In this document: positions 18,570-31,783 of the stretch, in pieces
How positions within the stretch are numbered: position 1 is the stretch's first letter
Layout: the number at the start of each line of letters is the position of its first letter
The notes under the pieces: model-generated
What the model was told of the DNA's origin: nothing
Databases searched by the model: none
What the model saw: only the letters and a program-made list of their open reading frames with translations
From: Pyropia haitanensis
Lineage: Eukaryota; Rhodophyta; Bangiophyceae; Bangiales; Bangiaceae
Length of the DNA stretch: 64,000 nt
Direction of reading: 5' to 3'
Assembly: GCA_008729055.1 (NCBI GenBank)
Contig: SDUX01000001.1
Location: 4,089,543 to 4,153,542 of the forward strand
Position numbers and translations under genes: made by a program

Positions 18570-21372
18570 TCAGACCCCTCGCCGCCTCGCTGCCTCGGTC
18601 GCGGCCGCCGCGCCACGTCGGGGCCAGCACGCCGTCCGCAGCGGCGGCGGCGGCGGCGTCGCGGCCGCCGGCGGCGCCGCCCCCGCCGCGTGCCCCCGCA
18701 GCGGCACCAGGTGCGTCGACAGCACCGCCGCGGCGCGGGCGAGGCGCTGCAGCTTGGACGCCGCCGCTGGCCGCGGGCGGCTAAGCGAGTGCCGCCCCGT
18801 CGCGTCCGGTCGCGACGCCGCGCTGGCGGCGCCGGCGCCGGCGACCGCCGCGGCGGCGTGTGCGGGCGGCGGCGGCGACGGCGCGGTCAGCGGGGCGGGC
18901 CGGCCGCCAGGCGGTCCGCCCAGCTCGGCCTCCCGCCGCCCGCCCGAGCGTGCGAGGAAGGCCGGGTTGAGGGGCACCCCCGACGCGACCGAGTCGGTCG
19001 AGCCGGCCGCCGAGGACGTGGACGCGCCCGCCGATGAGGCCGACGTGCCCGACAGCGCCGACGGCACGCACCGATCCGACGGGCGCGTCAGACCTGAGCG
19101 CCGCCGCAGCCGCGGCGGCGGGGAGGAGGAGAAGGTGGAGGAAGGGGTGCTGGACAGCGCCAGCGACAGCTCCGTCGACGACACAGACGTGGCCGACCGG
19201 CCGCGCAGCGGCAGCAGCTCACAGGAGGAGGAGCGGCGGCGCCCCGCGCCGGCCGCACAAACCGAAAACGACGGCGTGCCGGCCGTCGAGTCGGTCGACG
19301 AGGAGCGGGCGGTCATCTCGGCCGAGCGGGATGGGGGGAGCAGGCTCCGCGGCAACACGGGTAGGCTGTAGTTCTCAACGTCATAGACGTTGGCGGCGGC
19401 GGCGGCAGAGAAGGCCGACGCCACATCGGTATCGTCCGTCTCGTTGCCCGCCACTGACGCCGCGGGCCCGCCCTCGCTGGTCACCCCGCCGTCCGCCGAG
19501 CCCCATCCGCTGCCATCCTCCTCCCCCCCCTCACCTGCGAGCAGGTGCCACCGAGACGCCGCGCCCACCACCGACGACGTCGCCGCGTGTTCCCGCCCCC
19601 GCGCCGCGGTCGTCGCCCACGGGGCCATCAGGTCGGTGCCCGTGGAGCGGCGGACACCCGCCCCGCCCCCGCCCCCGCCGCCGCCCCCCGCCACCGATGC
19701 GTGGCGTCCGCCGACGGCCGCCCCTGGCGGGCCGCGCGACGCGTCCCGCCGCTCCGCCGCGCGTACACGCCCCCGCGACAGGCCGCCGCGGACGACCGCG
19801 GCCATGGCGCGGCGTACACCCGACGGCCGCGGCTCGGCGGCGGCGGCCGCCGCGGCGGCAGCGGCAGCAGCGGCAGCGGCAGTGACTCCCGTGTTGGCGC
19901 CGCCGCCGACGAGCGTCGACGCCGGCCGCCCCGGGCGGTGGGCGGCCGCCTGCCTGCGGCGGCACCCCCAGTCGCCCGCCCGGTCCGCCGCCACAGCCAG
20001 CCGCCGGTCGCCCGCCGCGTCGACCCGCCGCGGCGACGCCGACGGCGACGACCGGACCGACAGGGACGACGGGGAGCCGCCGCCCAGTGGACCGCCGGCG
20101 CCGGCCCCGCCGGCCGCCTCGCGGTGGCCGAGCGCCCGCCGCAGCTCCCGCGCGCGCGCCTCGCTCGCGCCCACCGCGGGCACGTCCGACCGGGACCGCC
20201 CCGTGCCGGCGGCTGCGGCGAGACTCGCCACCGGCGACGCGGGCCGGCCCGAGCCACTCCCGGACCGTGGCAGCGGCCGCAGCGGCTGTGGCCTGTGGAG
20301 GACGTGCGCGGTGGGGCGGACGCGGGGGGGGGTGGCTGCGGGGGTGGTGCACAGCGCCGGCAGCGCCACCCCGCCGCCCGCCCGGGGCGTCCACAGTGGC
20401 GGCGGCGTGACGGGTGCGCTGATCGTGGAGCGGGTGAGGGGCAGGGGGGACAGAAAGGTGGGTAGGGAGTCATCGTCCGAGTCGGACGAGGCGCTGGTGG
20501 CGTCGGAAAATTGGCACGACCGCTCGCCGTCCTCGTCGCCGACGAGGTCGGCGGCGCCGGCGGGGGAGGCCACCCCACTCGACGCCCCCGACGTTGCGTC
20601 CGTAGCGTCGTCGGTGGCGGTAACGTCATCGTCGCCACTGTCTTGACCGACAGCAACGGGGGCGGCCGTCCCCGACCGTACCGACGCGACCGTAGCCGCT
20701 GTGGCCGCCTTGGCCGGCTCCCCCCCCCCACCCCGATCGACCGGTGGCTCTTCCGACGCGGAGCGGAGGACGAGCAGGCTCATCGACGCCACGTCCGACG
20801 TCACGCTCGTGCCACTCGGCGACGACAGCAGCGATACCGAGCGAGAAAAGGCGCGCGCACTGCCGCCGCTGTGGCCGCCGCCGCTGCCGCCGCCGCCGCC
20901 GCAGCCGCGAAAGCTCGACGGCGTCATCGCGCCGCCGCCGCCCCCATACCGGTCTACACTGGACGGGTCCTCGCGCGGGGGAAGCTCCAGCGACGGCCGT
21001 ACCCGCTTGGGCGTCACCGCCGCACCAATGACGGGCGCCGCCGCACCGGTCTCGGCGGCCGCCGCCACCACCGCGGTGGGGGGCACCACGAGTGGCGGCG
21101 GCGCGGCGGCACCGGCCGCGTGCACCGCCACGACGGGCATGGGCAGGGGGGCTCGGCCAAAGAGCGCCAAGTCCGCGTCGCTCACAATCGGCCGAAAGGT
21201 GTGGCGCCGGCCGCCGCTGCCGGCGCCACCGCTGCCAGCGCCACCACCACCACCACCGCCACCAACAACGCCACCGACAACGCCGCCGCCGCTGCCATTG
21301 CCACTGTCACTGCAACGGCCACTGCCACCGTCACCGCCACCAACGACGCCACCGCCACCGCCACCGCCACCG

Positions 21373-21404
<32 letters not shown>

Positions 21405-21506
21405 AGTGTCCATGCTCAGTGGCGTCGGCCGTGGCCACGTCGGCACATGCCGCTGCCGGTGGAGCGACGCGCGTGGCGCCGCCGCCCCCGCAACGCCACC
21501 AGCCAT
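18570..21506 (-). CDS. Large Ser/Ala/Pro-rich protein of unknown function
   Basis: About 978 residues from an ATG at 21506 (MAGGVAG...) to the TGA at 18570. The frame stays open a further 1.6 kb upstream, but that part lacks protein-like character; a second possible start is the ATG at 21413. After a Gly tract (encoded by CCACCG repeats on the plus strand) there are short non-repetitive blocks that look truly coding, for example RRHTFRPIVSDADLALFGR, PSLELPPREDPSSVDRY and NVYDVENYSLPVLPRSLL. Many RRxSS and SPxxS contexts and an acidic Asp/Ser stretch suggest a disordered, phosphorylated regulatory or scaffold protein. No domain, signal peptide or membrane segment was found. Frame integrity over 2.9 kb with no break supports a gene; function is unknown. 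Confidence 0.5.
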
Positions 21507-24500
21507 AGCTGACAGTTCCCGCGTGGGCGCACAGGCGAGGTGTCCTCCCCCGCCCCCCCAGTCAGCCGGGTCGTCAGCGCGTGCGTAGCCGCGTCCCCAC
21601 CGGCCTCCTCCGGCGGTACGGCCGTGCGCGCCTTTCTCCGCGCACCTGCGGGCGCGTCGTCCTCCCCACCCCCGCACCTCGGTCCGCGCTCGCGCCCCGC
21701 GCACGTCCGCCCACCCAACCGCAAAGACGCGGCCGGCGGGGTGTGCCGCGTGGGGCGGGTGGCACACCTCCTCAAGGACCCGCTGCTCCCCCCCGCCCCC
21801 CCTCCTCCTCCCCCTCCGACTCCTCCCCCCGACGGCTGCCGCGTCAACCGCACGCGGGCGCGGCCGTCGGGCACGGGCCGCGGCCGGCGGGCGGCAACGT
21901 CGCAGACGCGCAGACAACCGCCGCTGCCGGCCGGCGGCACGCTGGGCCCGCGCCCGCCCCACGGCGGCGGCCGCAGGGGGGGGAGGGCCGCCACCGCCGG
22001 CGACGACGCGGCCAGCGCCGCGTCGTGGCGGCCGCCACCTCGCCGCCCACCCCCCCCCCCCCTCCCGCGCGCGTGCCTCGGCGGCGGCGGCAGGCACGGA
22101 GCGGCCGGGGGGTGGAGGCGGGAGGCGGAGGCGAGTGGGCCCCACCCCGTGGCGATCCCCGCGCTGCGCTGGCCGCCGCGGCCGGCCGTTGGGGGCCACG
22201 CTGGGGAGATGGGCGGGCGGGGGGGGAGGAGGGGCGTGGGATGCAATTGTGGGGTCTTTTTCTGGTGCGCTTTTTTTGTTCTTTTCTTCCTTTTTTTCTC
22301 CCCGCCCCCGCCCCTCTGTGGCAATGGCCGCGCGACGGACAGCACGCGCAGGTGCAATTGTGACTGGCCGTCGCCCGCACTCGGGCGCGGCGCGGCCGCA
22401 ACCTGCAGCAGCAGCCGCCGCGCGGCCGCCGCGTGCGCCACGCACGATCAGCAGGGGCTCAGTCGGGGCCCGGCCATCCCGCCCTCTTCCGTGCCGTGTA
22501 TTGGGTGGGTGTCTGCAGACGGGTGATGTGTCTGCAATCGAGGCTGACGCCCAACGCCATGTGCGCCACCACGGCCGGTGATTGGTCCGACGCGGCACGG
22601 CGGCCGGCCCGCGGGCGGGCGCCGTACCCGTGCGCCCGCCGCCGGACACCGTGGGGTGACCCCCCGCCTCTCGTCCAACCTCTCGCGCGCACCTGGCGAG
22701 GCGTGGGGACGGCCCCACGCGGCGGGGCCCCCATTCACACACAGTGTAGCGTAAAAAAAGGAAAACGTGGCTGTGAAAAGGTGCCATTGCATCGGGGAGT
22801 GGAGCCACCCGCGGGGGGTGGCCCGCTCGCCGCCGCTTTCTTTTCTTCCGCACAGCGGCCGCAGCAGCGAGTGTTTTGCAGCCACTCCCTCGCTGTAGCG
22901 GGCGGACGGTCGGCGGCGCGCCGAGGCCGCCGGCGGGTCGACGAAACTTTTGACAGCAAGAAGGGTGGGGCGGCGGGCGCAGCCGTCGGGTCGTCCACCC
23001 GCCGCCGTTGTGAACGGAGGTCTGGGGGGGGGGGGGGGGGACGGCGGGCGCGGCCTGTGCCCCGTCAGACAACTCGCCAAAAGCGTGAAACAGTGGGTGG
23101 GCGGGCCGCCCAACTGGCACCCGCTGGGCAGCGGCGGCGGCCTTCGCCCCGCGTGTCTCGCTCTCGGGCGCCCGCCCTCCGACCGGCTTGGCAGGTCTCC
23201 CTCACAGCAACCGGCCGGCGGGGCCCTGATCGTGGGTTGTGCCACGAAGAGAGGGCGGGTGATCATCGCACGACGGAGGTTGGGGCCCCAACGGGTGGTG
23301 CAGCGCTGTGCCAACGTCGACGGCAGCGGCAACCGGAGGCGTGGCACGGGGGAAACCAAAAAAAAAGGTCGACGAGGCACCACAAGCAAAGGTGGCCCGT
23401 CCCGTCGCGCCCGCCCCGCCCCGGGCCCCGTCCGCCCTGCGGGGGACGCGGAGCCCACCCCTCCGTGGCGGTTTGTGTCGGCAGCAGCCGTCGCGGCGGG
23501 CAGCGCAGCGGCTGACGGTGGGGGGCCCGCGGGGCACGGGCCACGCCAGGATAGCTACCTGCCGGTCAGCGGCCAACAGCCGACGTGGGGCCGTCAGTCG
23601 CACACCGGCGGACACCCCACCCGCCGGCCGCCGACGGGCGCTTCCCGCAGCGCAGTCGAGGCCCGGCCAGGGGTGGCCCCCCCCCCGCCGAGGATGGGGC
23701 CTGAGGACACGCGTCTACGCTGGTCCGAGACGGTCGCGCTGAAGGGGCACGCACGGTTGGGAAAAAAAAAAATGAAGAGAGAGGGAGGGGGATTGGTGTG
23801 CTGTCGGGGTGGGGGGGGGGGGGCTTCCCCCCGTCACCACCGCCACCGCCGCCGTCGGCGTTTTTGGTGCACTGCGTCAGCCCCCGCGGTACGTCATTGG
23901 CATTGAATCTGCGCAGCAGCGGGGGGGCGCGGCGGGGGGCAGAGCGCCGATGGCGTCAGCGGCCGCCGTGCTGCGCAAGTTCGACTCCGGATCCGGCGCC
24001 CCAAGTGCGCAGCCGCCGCCCCCCCGCACGGCGCTTCCACGTCAGTCGATTGGCACCTGCGTGCGAGGCCTCCCTGCGTTGTAGGAGTGTATGCAAATGG
24101 CGGCGTCTCACTGTCATTTGATCGTGACGGGCGCCACACTGTGAAGAAGTACTAATTGTTGGAATGCAAACATAACGACAGATCCACGGCAGCACACCTA
24201 CTCAGCTGTCACGATTCGCACCACTGACGCACCGCCCGCCGCGGGCGGCACGTGGGCGGCCCGCGTGCCGCGACCCGTTAGTCTGCTGACCCCATCAGAC
24301 CAGACGGCCAAGTAGGCTGACACCCCCCTGTGCGGTCCGCAGAGCTACAACGCACACGGCCCAGGGGACGCGCGCGCGCCGCTGCCCCTTCCCTCGGCCG
24401 ACAGGGGGCCCGGCCAACGACGGTGCGCCCCCCGCCCTGCCGGCGCTCCCGTCCATTGCAGATGGATGGGCGGCCGGCCGCCAACGAGCAAACGCGGGCT

Positions 24501-26318
24501 CCCCCGTGCGCCCCCGCCGTCATCCCTTTTGCACGACGCCTCACAGCGTGGGGAGTGTATGAGGGCGGACAGCCGGCCGGTCGTTTGTCGTCCGTCACCG
24601 CGCCAGACCCGCTTCCCAGCCCGCCCCAACGACGCCGTGCCACCGCCCCGGCGACCTTGCCCGCCCCGCCCCCGCTCCCAATGAAGGAACGATTGTACCA
24701 GGCGGCCTCCCTGGGGGGCCTCCCCGTTGATCCCGTGCCGCCTGGGCGTCCCGCCCAAACGCCGCGCCAAACCAACCGCTCCTCCGCGCCGGCGACTCCC
24801 AACGGCCGGCGGGCGCGGCGGCGGCGCGTACCAACACACCCCGACCCGCCTCGCCACGAAAACGGCTTTGGCGTCCTACCCCTCCCCCGCGGGAGGGGGG
24901 GGGTGTGCGCAACGAGCGCGGCGCGCCACCCTCCCTCCCGCCTCCCCCTCCTTCTGCCTCTGCACAACGTCGTGACGCTCCAGCCGCCCCCCCCTTTCCC
25001 GCCCGATCGTCCAACACGGGTGCGCCCACGCTCGACGGGTGGGGAGCGCAGGGGGCACCAGCGGTGGGGCGGTGGGCGGTGGCCGGGCCTGTTTGACCGG
25101 GGCGGACCGCCTGACCGCCGCCTCTGTCTGCCCTTTTCCTCCCACACACCCCCCGCCGACGGGGCTGGCGCGGGGGTGTGCCTCGGGCCGAGCTCCCCGT
25201 CGCCGTCGAGCCGCTGACGCGTCTGGGTGAGAGGCCGGAGGCGGGTGTGCCAACGCTGTGGTCTGGCCGACAGGTTCGACACGACGCGGCTGGGAGGAGG
25301 CGTGGTGCCTGCGGCTGGGCGGCCATAACCCTGCGTGCAGCCGCGCCCGCGTACCCCCCCGCCCGCCCCCCTCTCCCGCTGCCGCGTGGGCTGCATACCC
25401 CACTCCCCCCACCGGCCACCACCGACGGCGGCGGCACCTCCTCCACCGCCAGGCGGCGGCGGCGGCCGCGGCGCGCGCGGCGAGGCGCGCGCGACGACGG
25501 CGGCACCCCCGCTCTGCTCGTGGCGCACCGCGAGGGCGCGACCGGCCGCCGCCGCCGCGCGGCCGCCGCCGTGCCGGGTCGGCGGCGGCGGCGGTCCCTC
25601 CCGCCGCACCTCCTCTGCTCGGCGTGGTCGCCGCCGCCGGCGGTTGGCCTCTTGACCTCGCCCGCAGGCGGCGGCGGGCCGGTTCCCTCTCCCCCCTTGC
25701 GCGTTCCCACTCGCGCACCCGCCCCCCAACTTGCGCGTCTTGTTGCCGCCGGTGCTCGCCGCGGCACGGCCTGCCGCCCCACCCCCTCCCCTCTCTGCGA
25801 CACGCCCTACCCACCCGTCCCCCCTCGCTGCTCCACACCCAAACCTACCCGTCCCCGTCACGCCCCTGGATTGCCGTCGGTGGCCGCCGCCGCTTGGCCG
25901 ACGCCCCCCCCCTCGTTCCTCCCCCCCCTCCCTGCGCCACACCCACACCACCCGCTCCCCACCTCACGCGCTCCCGATTGCTCGGCCGCCACCCGCCAGC
26001 AACCGTCGGGCCCCCCCGCCGCGGCGGCTGCGGGGTGCAACGGTCGCCGCCGCGGCGGCGGCGGGGTCGGCCGCAACACGGTGGGGCGCCGCCGCGCGAC
26101 CGCCGCCGCCGCCCAATGGAGCCACCCCCCCCCCCACGCCGCGGTCCCCCCCCGGCACCGCCCGGCCGGCCGCGCCCTTCCCGCTCGCCCCTGCGACTGG
26201 CAGCCGCCCCGTCGACGCGACCGGCGATGCGGCGGCGGCGGCGGCCGCCGCGGCCAGCGGCGGCGGCAGCGGCGGTGGCGGCGGCGGCGGCAACGGCGGC
26301 GGCGTCGGTGGCGGAGGG

Positions 26319-26358
<40 letters not shown>

Positions 26359-26398
26359 GTGGGGATGGCGGCCACGGCGGGCGTGCCGTGGGCGGCGA

Positions 26399-26430
<32 letters not shown>

Positions 26431-27795
26431 CGCCGCCACCCCCCCTCCACCTGCCGGCGGCCGCCACGGCACCGCCCGCGGCGGCCGCCACCACCGACGC
26501 GGCCGAGGCGGCCGCCGCCGCGGCGGCGGCGGCGGCGGCGGTCCTTGCCGGCGCGGGCGTGTCCCCCCCCCCCCCCCCCCAGTGCGGCGCCCCCCCCCCT
26601 TCCCCCCCCCACGGCGTGCCCTCCCCCGCCGCCACCAAACTCCTCATTGGCAGCAGCAGCAGCGGCGGCGGCGGCGGCGGCGGCGGCAGCAGCAGCGGCG
26701 GCGGCGGCGGCGGCGGCGGGGCAGCGGCGGGTGGGGCGCCCCCCCCCTGGAACCCCCCCCCCCCCCCCCGCCGCCACCCGCGCCCGCCCACGCAAGCGCC
26801 CCCCCCTCAAAGCCGCCCGCCGGCAGGCGCGGGCGCTCGTCGCGGCGCTCGCCGGCGCCGCCGCGTGCCCGCGGCCCGACTTTTCGTTTGTGCACGCCGC
26901 CGCCGCCGCGGCGGGGCGGGAGATGCTCGACGGCGCGGCCGCGCCGCCGGCGGCGGGCGCGGCGGGCACGCCGCCGCGGGCCACCACCGCCGGCGGCGGC
27001 GGGGCGGTCACCCCTGGGGGGGGGGGGGGATGCCGCCCGACGTGGCCGCCGCCGCCGCGGCTGCTGCCGCCGCGACCGCGGCGGTCGCGGCCGCCGCGGC
27101 GGGCGTGGCGGCGGCGGCGCCGCCCGGGGCTGGGGGGTGGCCATGGCCGGCGGGGGGGTGGCGGTCGGCGGCGGGCGGGCGGGCGGCTGGGCGATGGGCG
27201 TCGGCACCACCCCCCCCAGCGGCGGCGGGCGGCTGGCGGCACCGCCACCGGCGGCGGCGCGGCCAGCCGGCAGCGGCGGCGCTGGTGCCGCCCCGACGGG
27301 CGGTGGTGGGGTGGTGTGGGCGGCGCCCGCCGCGGCGGCGGCGGCGGCGCCCTTGCCGCCACACCCCACCCGCGGCGGTGGTGGGGGCGTGCGTGCCGCG
27401 GCGGCACGGCCGGCTGGCGTCGCCGCCGCCGCCGCGCCGCCGCCGCCGCCGCCGCCCGGAGCGGCCGCCGGCGGCGTGGCGGCGGCGGCGGCGGCGGCGG
27501 CGGCAGTGGGCGGCGGCGGCGGCGGGGGGGTGGCGGCGGCGGCGGCACGGCGGGCGGCGGCGGGTCGGGGGGGGGGGGAGGAGGGGTACCACCGGGAGCG
27601 GGAGGGGGGGGGAGGGGGGGGGGAAGACGACCCCGGGGGGGACGCCCGCCCCGCCGGGGGGGGGCGGGGGGGGGGGGCGCCCCCCGCTGACCGCCGCCGC
27701 CGCCGCCGCCGCCGCCGCGGCGGGCCCGCCGCGGCGGCGCCCGCGGGCGAACGAGGGGGGGGGGAGGGCGCCGCGCGGCCGAGAGCTGGCCCTTT

Positions 27796-27828
<33 letters not shown>

Positions 27829-28455
27829 GCTGTTGGTTTGGCCTTGTCGCTGGCCGCCGCCCGCCCGCGCCGCCGCCGCCGCGACGGCGGCCGTCCCGAG
27901 CGGCCGCCGCCGGCGGCGGCGTGGCCGCCGGCGGCGCGGCGCGCCGCCGCGTGCGGCGGCTGCCGGCCGCCGCGTGGCGGCGCCGCCGCCGCGGTCGCCG
28001 CTGCGCCAGCCGCCGCGGGGGGGGGGGGGGCACCGCCGCCCGCCGCGGCCGCCGCGTCGGGCGGACCCCCACCGGCCGGGGGGGGGCGGGGCGCCCGCGC
28101 GGCCGGCGGCGCGCGTGCCGCCGCCGCGACGCGCGGCGGCGGGCGGCCGCCGCGCCGCCGCCGGCCGGCCGCCGGGAGCTGCCTACCCGCCGCTGCTGCC
28201 GTCGCGGCGGCCGTGCGACCGTGTGGCGGCCGTGGGGGGGGGGGGGGGCGCGCCGCGGCGGCGGCGGCGGTGGGGGGGGGGCCCGCCGTGGCGGCCGCCC
28301 GCCGCGTGCTGCGTGGTGTGAGGGGGGGGGGGGGGGGGGGGGTGCCGGCGGGTGGGGGGGGGGGGGGGGCTGTGGACGGGGGGGACGCTGCTGGTAGCGG
28401 CGGCACGCGGCGGCTGCCGCCCGCCGCCATCGTGGCCGCCGCGGCTGCCACGGCG

Positions 28456-28502
<47 letters not shown>

Positions 28503-28825
28503 GGCGGCAACGGCACAACGGGCGTGGACGGGCCGACGCGGGCGGCTGCCTCCCCCCCCTTCTCTCTGGCAACAGCCGTGGCGGCCCCCCCCCTTCTACT
28601 CTTGACCCCCCGCGGGCGGCCGCCCCCCCTCCGTTCCCCCGCACGGTCGGCTCGGCGGCGCCTCGGTCCACGCCGCCGTCGACGGCGCCGCGTCGCCGCC
28701 GCCATTGCCGCCGTCTGCCCGCGCCGCCATCGGGGCCGGTCGGGCAGACGGCCCCCCTCGACGGGCGACGGCCGGCCGGCCGGCCGGCCACCCCCCCCCC
28801 CCCCCCCCTCGGTCGGCCGTCGCGG
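21507..28825. other. Seven kilobases of low-complexity GC-rich DNA, no recognised gene
   Basis: Very long open frames cover both strands, but they consist of Ala, Gly, Pro and Arg runs from GGC/GCC triplets. The only stretch with a hint of ordinary protein is on the plus strand near 26800-26940 ([37 protein letters not shown]), in a different frame from the Ala/Gly tracts around it. 21507-24280 holds the 5' flank of the Ser-rich gene and several pyrimidine tracts. I cannot assign a gene, though one or more Ala/Gly-rich proteins may be hidden by frame breaks. Confidence 0.45.
27798..27827 (+). repeat. T30 homopolymer
   Basis: Thirty T residues (A30 on the minus strand) in the most GC-rich part of the window. 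Like the A34 tract at 8244, it stands alone and could mark a retroposed poly(A) tail on the minus strand. Confidence 0.9.
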
Positions 28826-28862
28826 TCAGCGTGGCGGCGGCGCCTCCTGTTGCCGCTGCTGC

Positions 28863-28910
<48 letters not shown>

Positions 28911-29818
28911 GCGGCCCACATGCGGGCGTAGACCCCCCCCCGGGCGAGGAGCGCCGCGTGGTCGCCCCGCTCCGCGACGCGCCCCGCGTGGAGCACGAGG
29001 ATCACGTCCGCCGCGACGACCGTCGACAGCCGGTGCGCAACGACAATGGCCGTCCGCCCCGCCGCGGCGACCGCGAGCGACGCGTGGATCGCCGCCTCCG
29101 TCGCCGAGTCGAGCGCCGCCGTCGCCTCGTCGGCCAGCCACACGGCGGCGCCGCGGCGGAGGACGGCGCGCGCGATCGCGACGCGCTGCCGCTCGCCGCC
29201 CGACAGCTTGGCGCCGCGCTCGCCGACGAGCGTGTCGTAGCCCGCGGGGAGGGCGGTGATGGGCTCGTGGATGTGGGCGGCCGCCGCGGCGGCCGCAACG
29301 TCCGCGTCGGTGGCGGGCGGGTGGCCATACGCAATGTTGTACCGGATAGAGGCGTTGAAGAGGACCGTGTCTTGGGGGACGACCGCCAGGGCCGCCCGGA
29401 GGGAGGCCGGCGTCACGCCGTCAATGTCCTGGCCGTCCAGGCGGATGGTGCCCGAAGTGGGGGGGTAAAAGCCGCACAGCAGCCGGAGGATGGTGCTGTT
29501 GAGGGGGGGGGGGGGGGGGGGGGGGGAGGGGGGGAGGCAACACCCAGCCACCAGCAACCGACACGCGACACCACCACAGGCCCGCACACGCGGCGGCCGG
29601 CCCCAGCTCCCCATCGTCAGTGAGCAAACAACGCCAGCGGCCGAAACAGCCACTGTTGGCGGGTGCGCCACACAGGCACACAGGGGTGACCGTCCGTGGC
29701 CACCCACACAGGGGCGGCCGCCACGGACAGACACCCTCGTGCTACCCCGCCCTCTCCCTGGCTCACCGCTTCCCCCCCCCCTCGCTCGCTGCCCCACCCA
29801 TGCATGCCCCCCCCCGCC

Positions 29819-29852
<34 letters not shown>

Positions 29853-31384
29853 TCGCCCACCCCACGGCGCGCGCTACCCCCCCGTACGTACCTCTTGCCA
29901 CAGCCCGACGGCCCAACGACGGCCATCGTCTGCCCCGGCGGCAGGTCAAACGACACGTCCCGCAGCACCGCGTGCGCGCGCGGCGGGTCGGCACCCCCCC
30001 CCCCCAGCTCGGGCGCGTACTCAAACGAGACGCGGTCAAAGACCACGTGCCCCGGCCGCGCCGGCGGCGGCGGCCGCACCAGGTCCACCCGCGGCGCGCC
30101 GCGGCGGGAGCGGCCGCCCTCCCCCCCCGCCTCGGACGCGGGCACCGCGAGCAGCCCAAACAGCGCGTCCATGTCGATGAGGCTCTGCCGCACCTCCCGG
30201 TAGACGGTGCCGAGAAAGTTGAGCGGCAGCGACAGCTGGAAGAGCAGCCCGTTGACCATGACCAGGTCGCCGACGGTCAGGCGCCCCGCGACCACCTCCC
30301 CCGCGGCCATCGTCATGAGCGTCGTCAGCGCGACGGAGAAGATGGCGGCCTGCCCAAAGTTGAGCGCCGACAGCGACGCCTGCGTCTTGAGGTGGGCGTC
30401 GCCGTAGCGGCGGAGGCAGTCGGCGTACTGGGCCGTCTCGTACGCCTCGTTGTTGAACAGCTTGACCGTCTCGTAGTTGAGCAGCGAGTCCACCGCCTTC
30501 GCCGACGCCTCCCCGTCGGCCGCGTTCATGTCCCGCCGGTAGCGGGTGCGCCAGCTGGTCGTCGCAAACGTAAACACCGTGTACGTCGCGACGGTCGTGG
30601 CCGCCACCGCCGCGTACATGCCGCCAAACCGAGTGGCGAGCACCCCACACACCAGCGCCACCTCCGCGACCGTCGGCAGCACGTTGAACACCATCGAGCG
30701 GAGCATAAAGTCAATCCCCTTTTGGCCGCGGTCAATGTTGCGGGCGAGGCCGCCCGTCTGGCGGCCGAGGTGGAACCCCACGTCGAGCGCGTGGAGGTGG
30801 CGGAACGTCCGCACCGCCACGTCCACAATCGCCGACCGCGCGACCGCCGCAAACACCGCGTTGCGCGCCTCGTTGGCGGCGGCCGCCCCCGCCCGCGCGG
30901 CGCCATACCCGAGCAGCACCGCCACGGGCACCGCGGCGGCAACGTCGGGCGCGACGGCGACCGCGTCGACGGCGTGCTTGAACAGGAAGGGCACCGCGAC
31001 GGTGGCGGTCTTGGAGACGGCCAGCAGCGCGACCGCCGCGCCGACGCGGCGGCGGAGGCCCGCGTCGTCGGCGGGCCACAGGTAGGGCGCCAGCTGCCGC
31101 AGCACCGACAGGGTGCCCCGCCAGGTGTCAGAGGTCGTCGCGGCCGTGCCGGCGGCGGCAGCGGCCGCCCCGCTGGGCAGGCGGTCGCCCGACCCAGACG
31201 ACGGCTCGACCGCAGCGTGCCGCCGCGCGCCGCCGGGAAAGAGCGGCGAGGGGTGGGGCGCCCCAGGTGGTGGCCGCCCAGTGTGGCGCCGCCGCCGCCG
31301 CGGGCGGTGGCCCGCCGCCGCCGCCGCCGCCGCCGCCGCGGGCGCCGCCGCCGCCGCTGCCGCCCATAGGCCGCGGCCGCCACG

Positions 31385-31425
<41 letters not shown>

Positions 31426-31744
31426 CGGTGGCCACCGCCGGGCGGCGCACCCCGCGGGCGCGGCCGCCCCCAACGCCGCCACGGTACACCACCGCCCGGG
31501 CGGTGGCGGCCGCGGCGGCGGCGGCGGTGGCGGCGGCACGCCGCGGCGGCGCCTCGGCCGGCGGCAGCAGCGACGCGAGGCCGCGGCCGCCGCGTGCCGC
31601 GGCGGCGGCGCCCCCCCCCCACCGTGCGGCAACGGCGGCGGCCGCCGACGCGCCGCCGGCGGCCGCGGCAAGGACGGCGGGCGGCCGCCGCGGCAGCAGC
31701 AGCGGCGGCCGCACCCTGCCCGCCGCGGCGGCGGCGTCGGCGGC

Positions 31745-31783
<39 letters not shown>

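Noticed and set aside
21507..23120. N-terminal extension of the Ser-rich minus-strand gene to a start at 23120
   Set aside because: The frame is open but its translation is Arg/Gly/Pro-rich without protein-like blocks and contains what look like pyrimidine tracts. The ATG at 21506 is a better start.
25731..28451. Ala/Gly-rich proteins of 800-900 residues on both strands
   Set aside because: Both strands are open at once because of GGC/GCC repeats, and the poly-T tract would be read as poly-Lys or poly-Phe. No domain supports either strand.
29496..29891. Reading through the ATM1 intron as an inserted Gly/Pro-rich segment
   Set aside because: It would destroy Walker A. Splicing at GTACGT/CAACAG restores it exactly.
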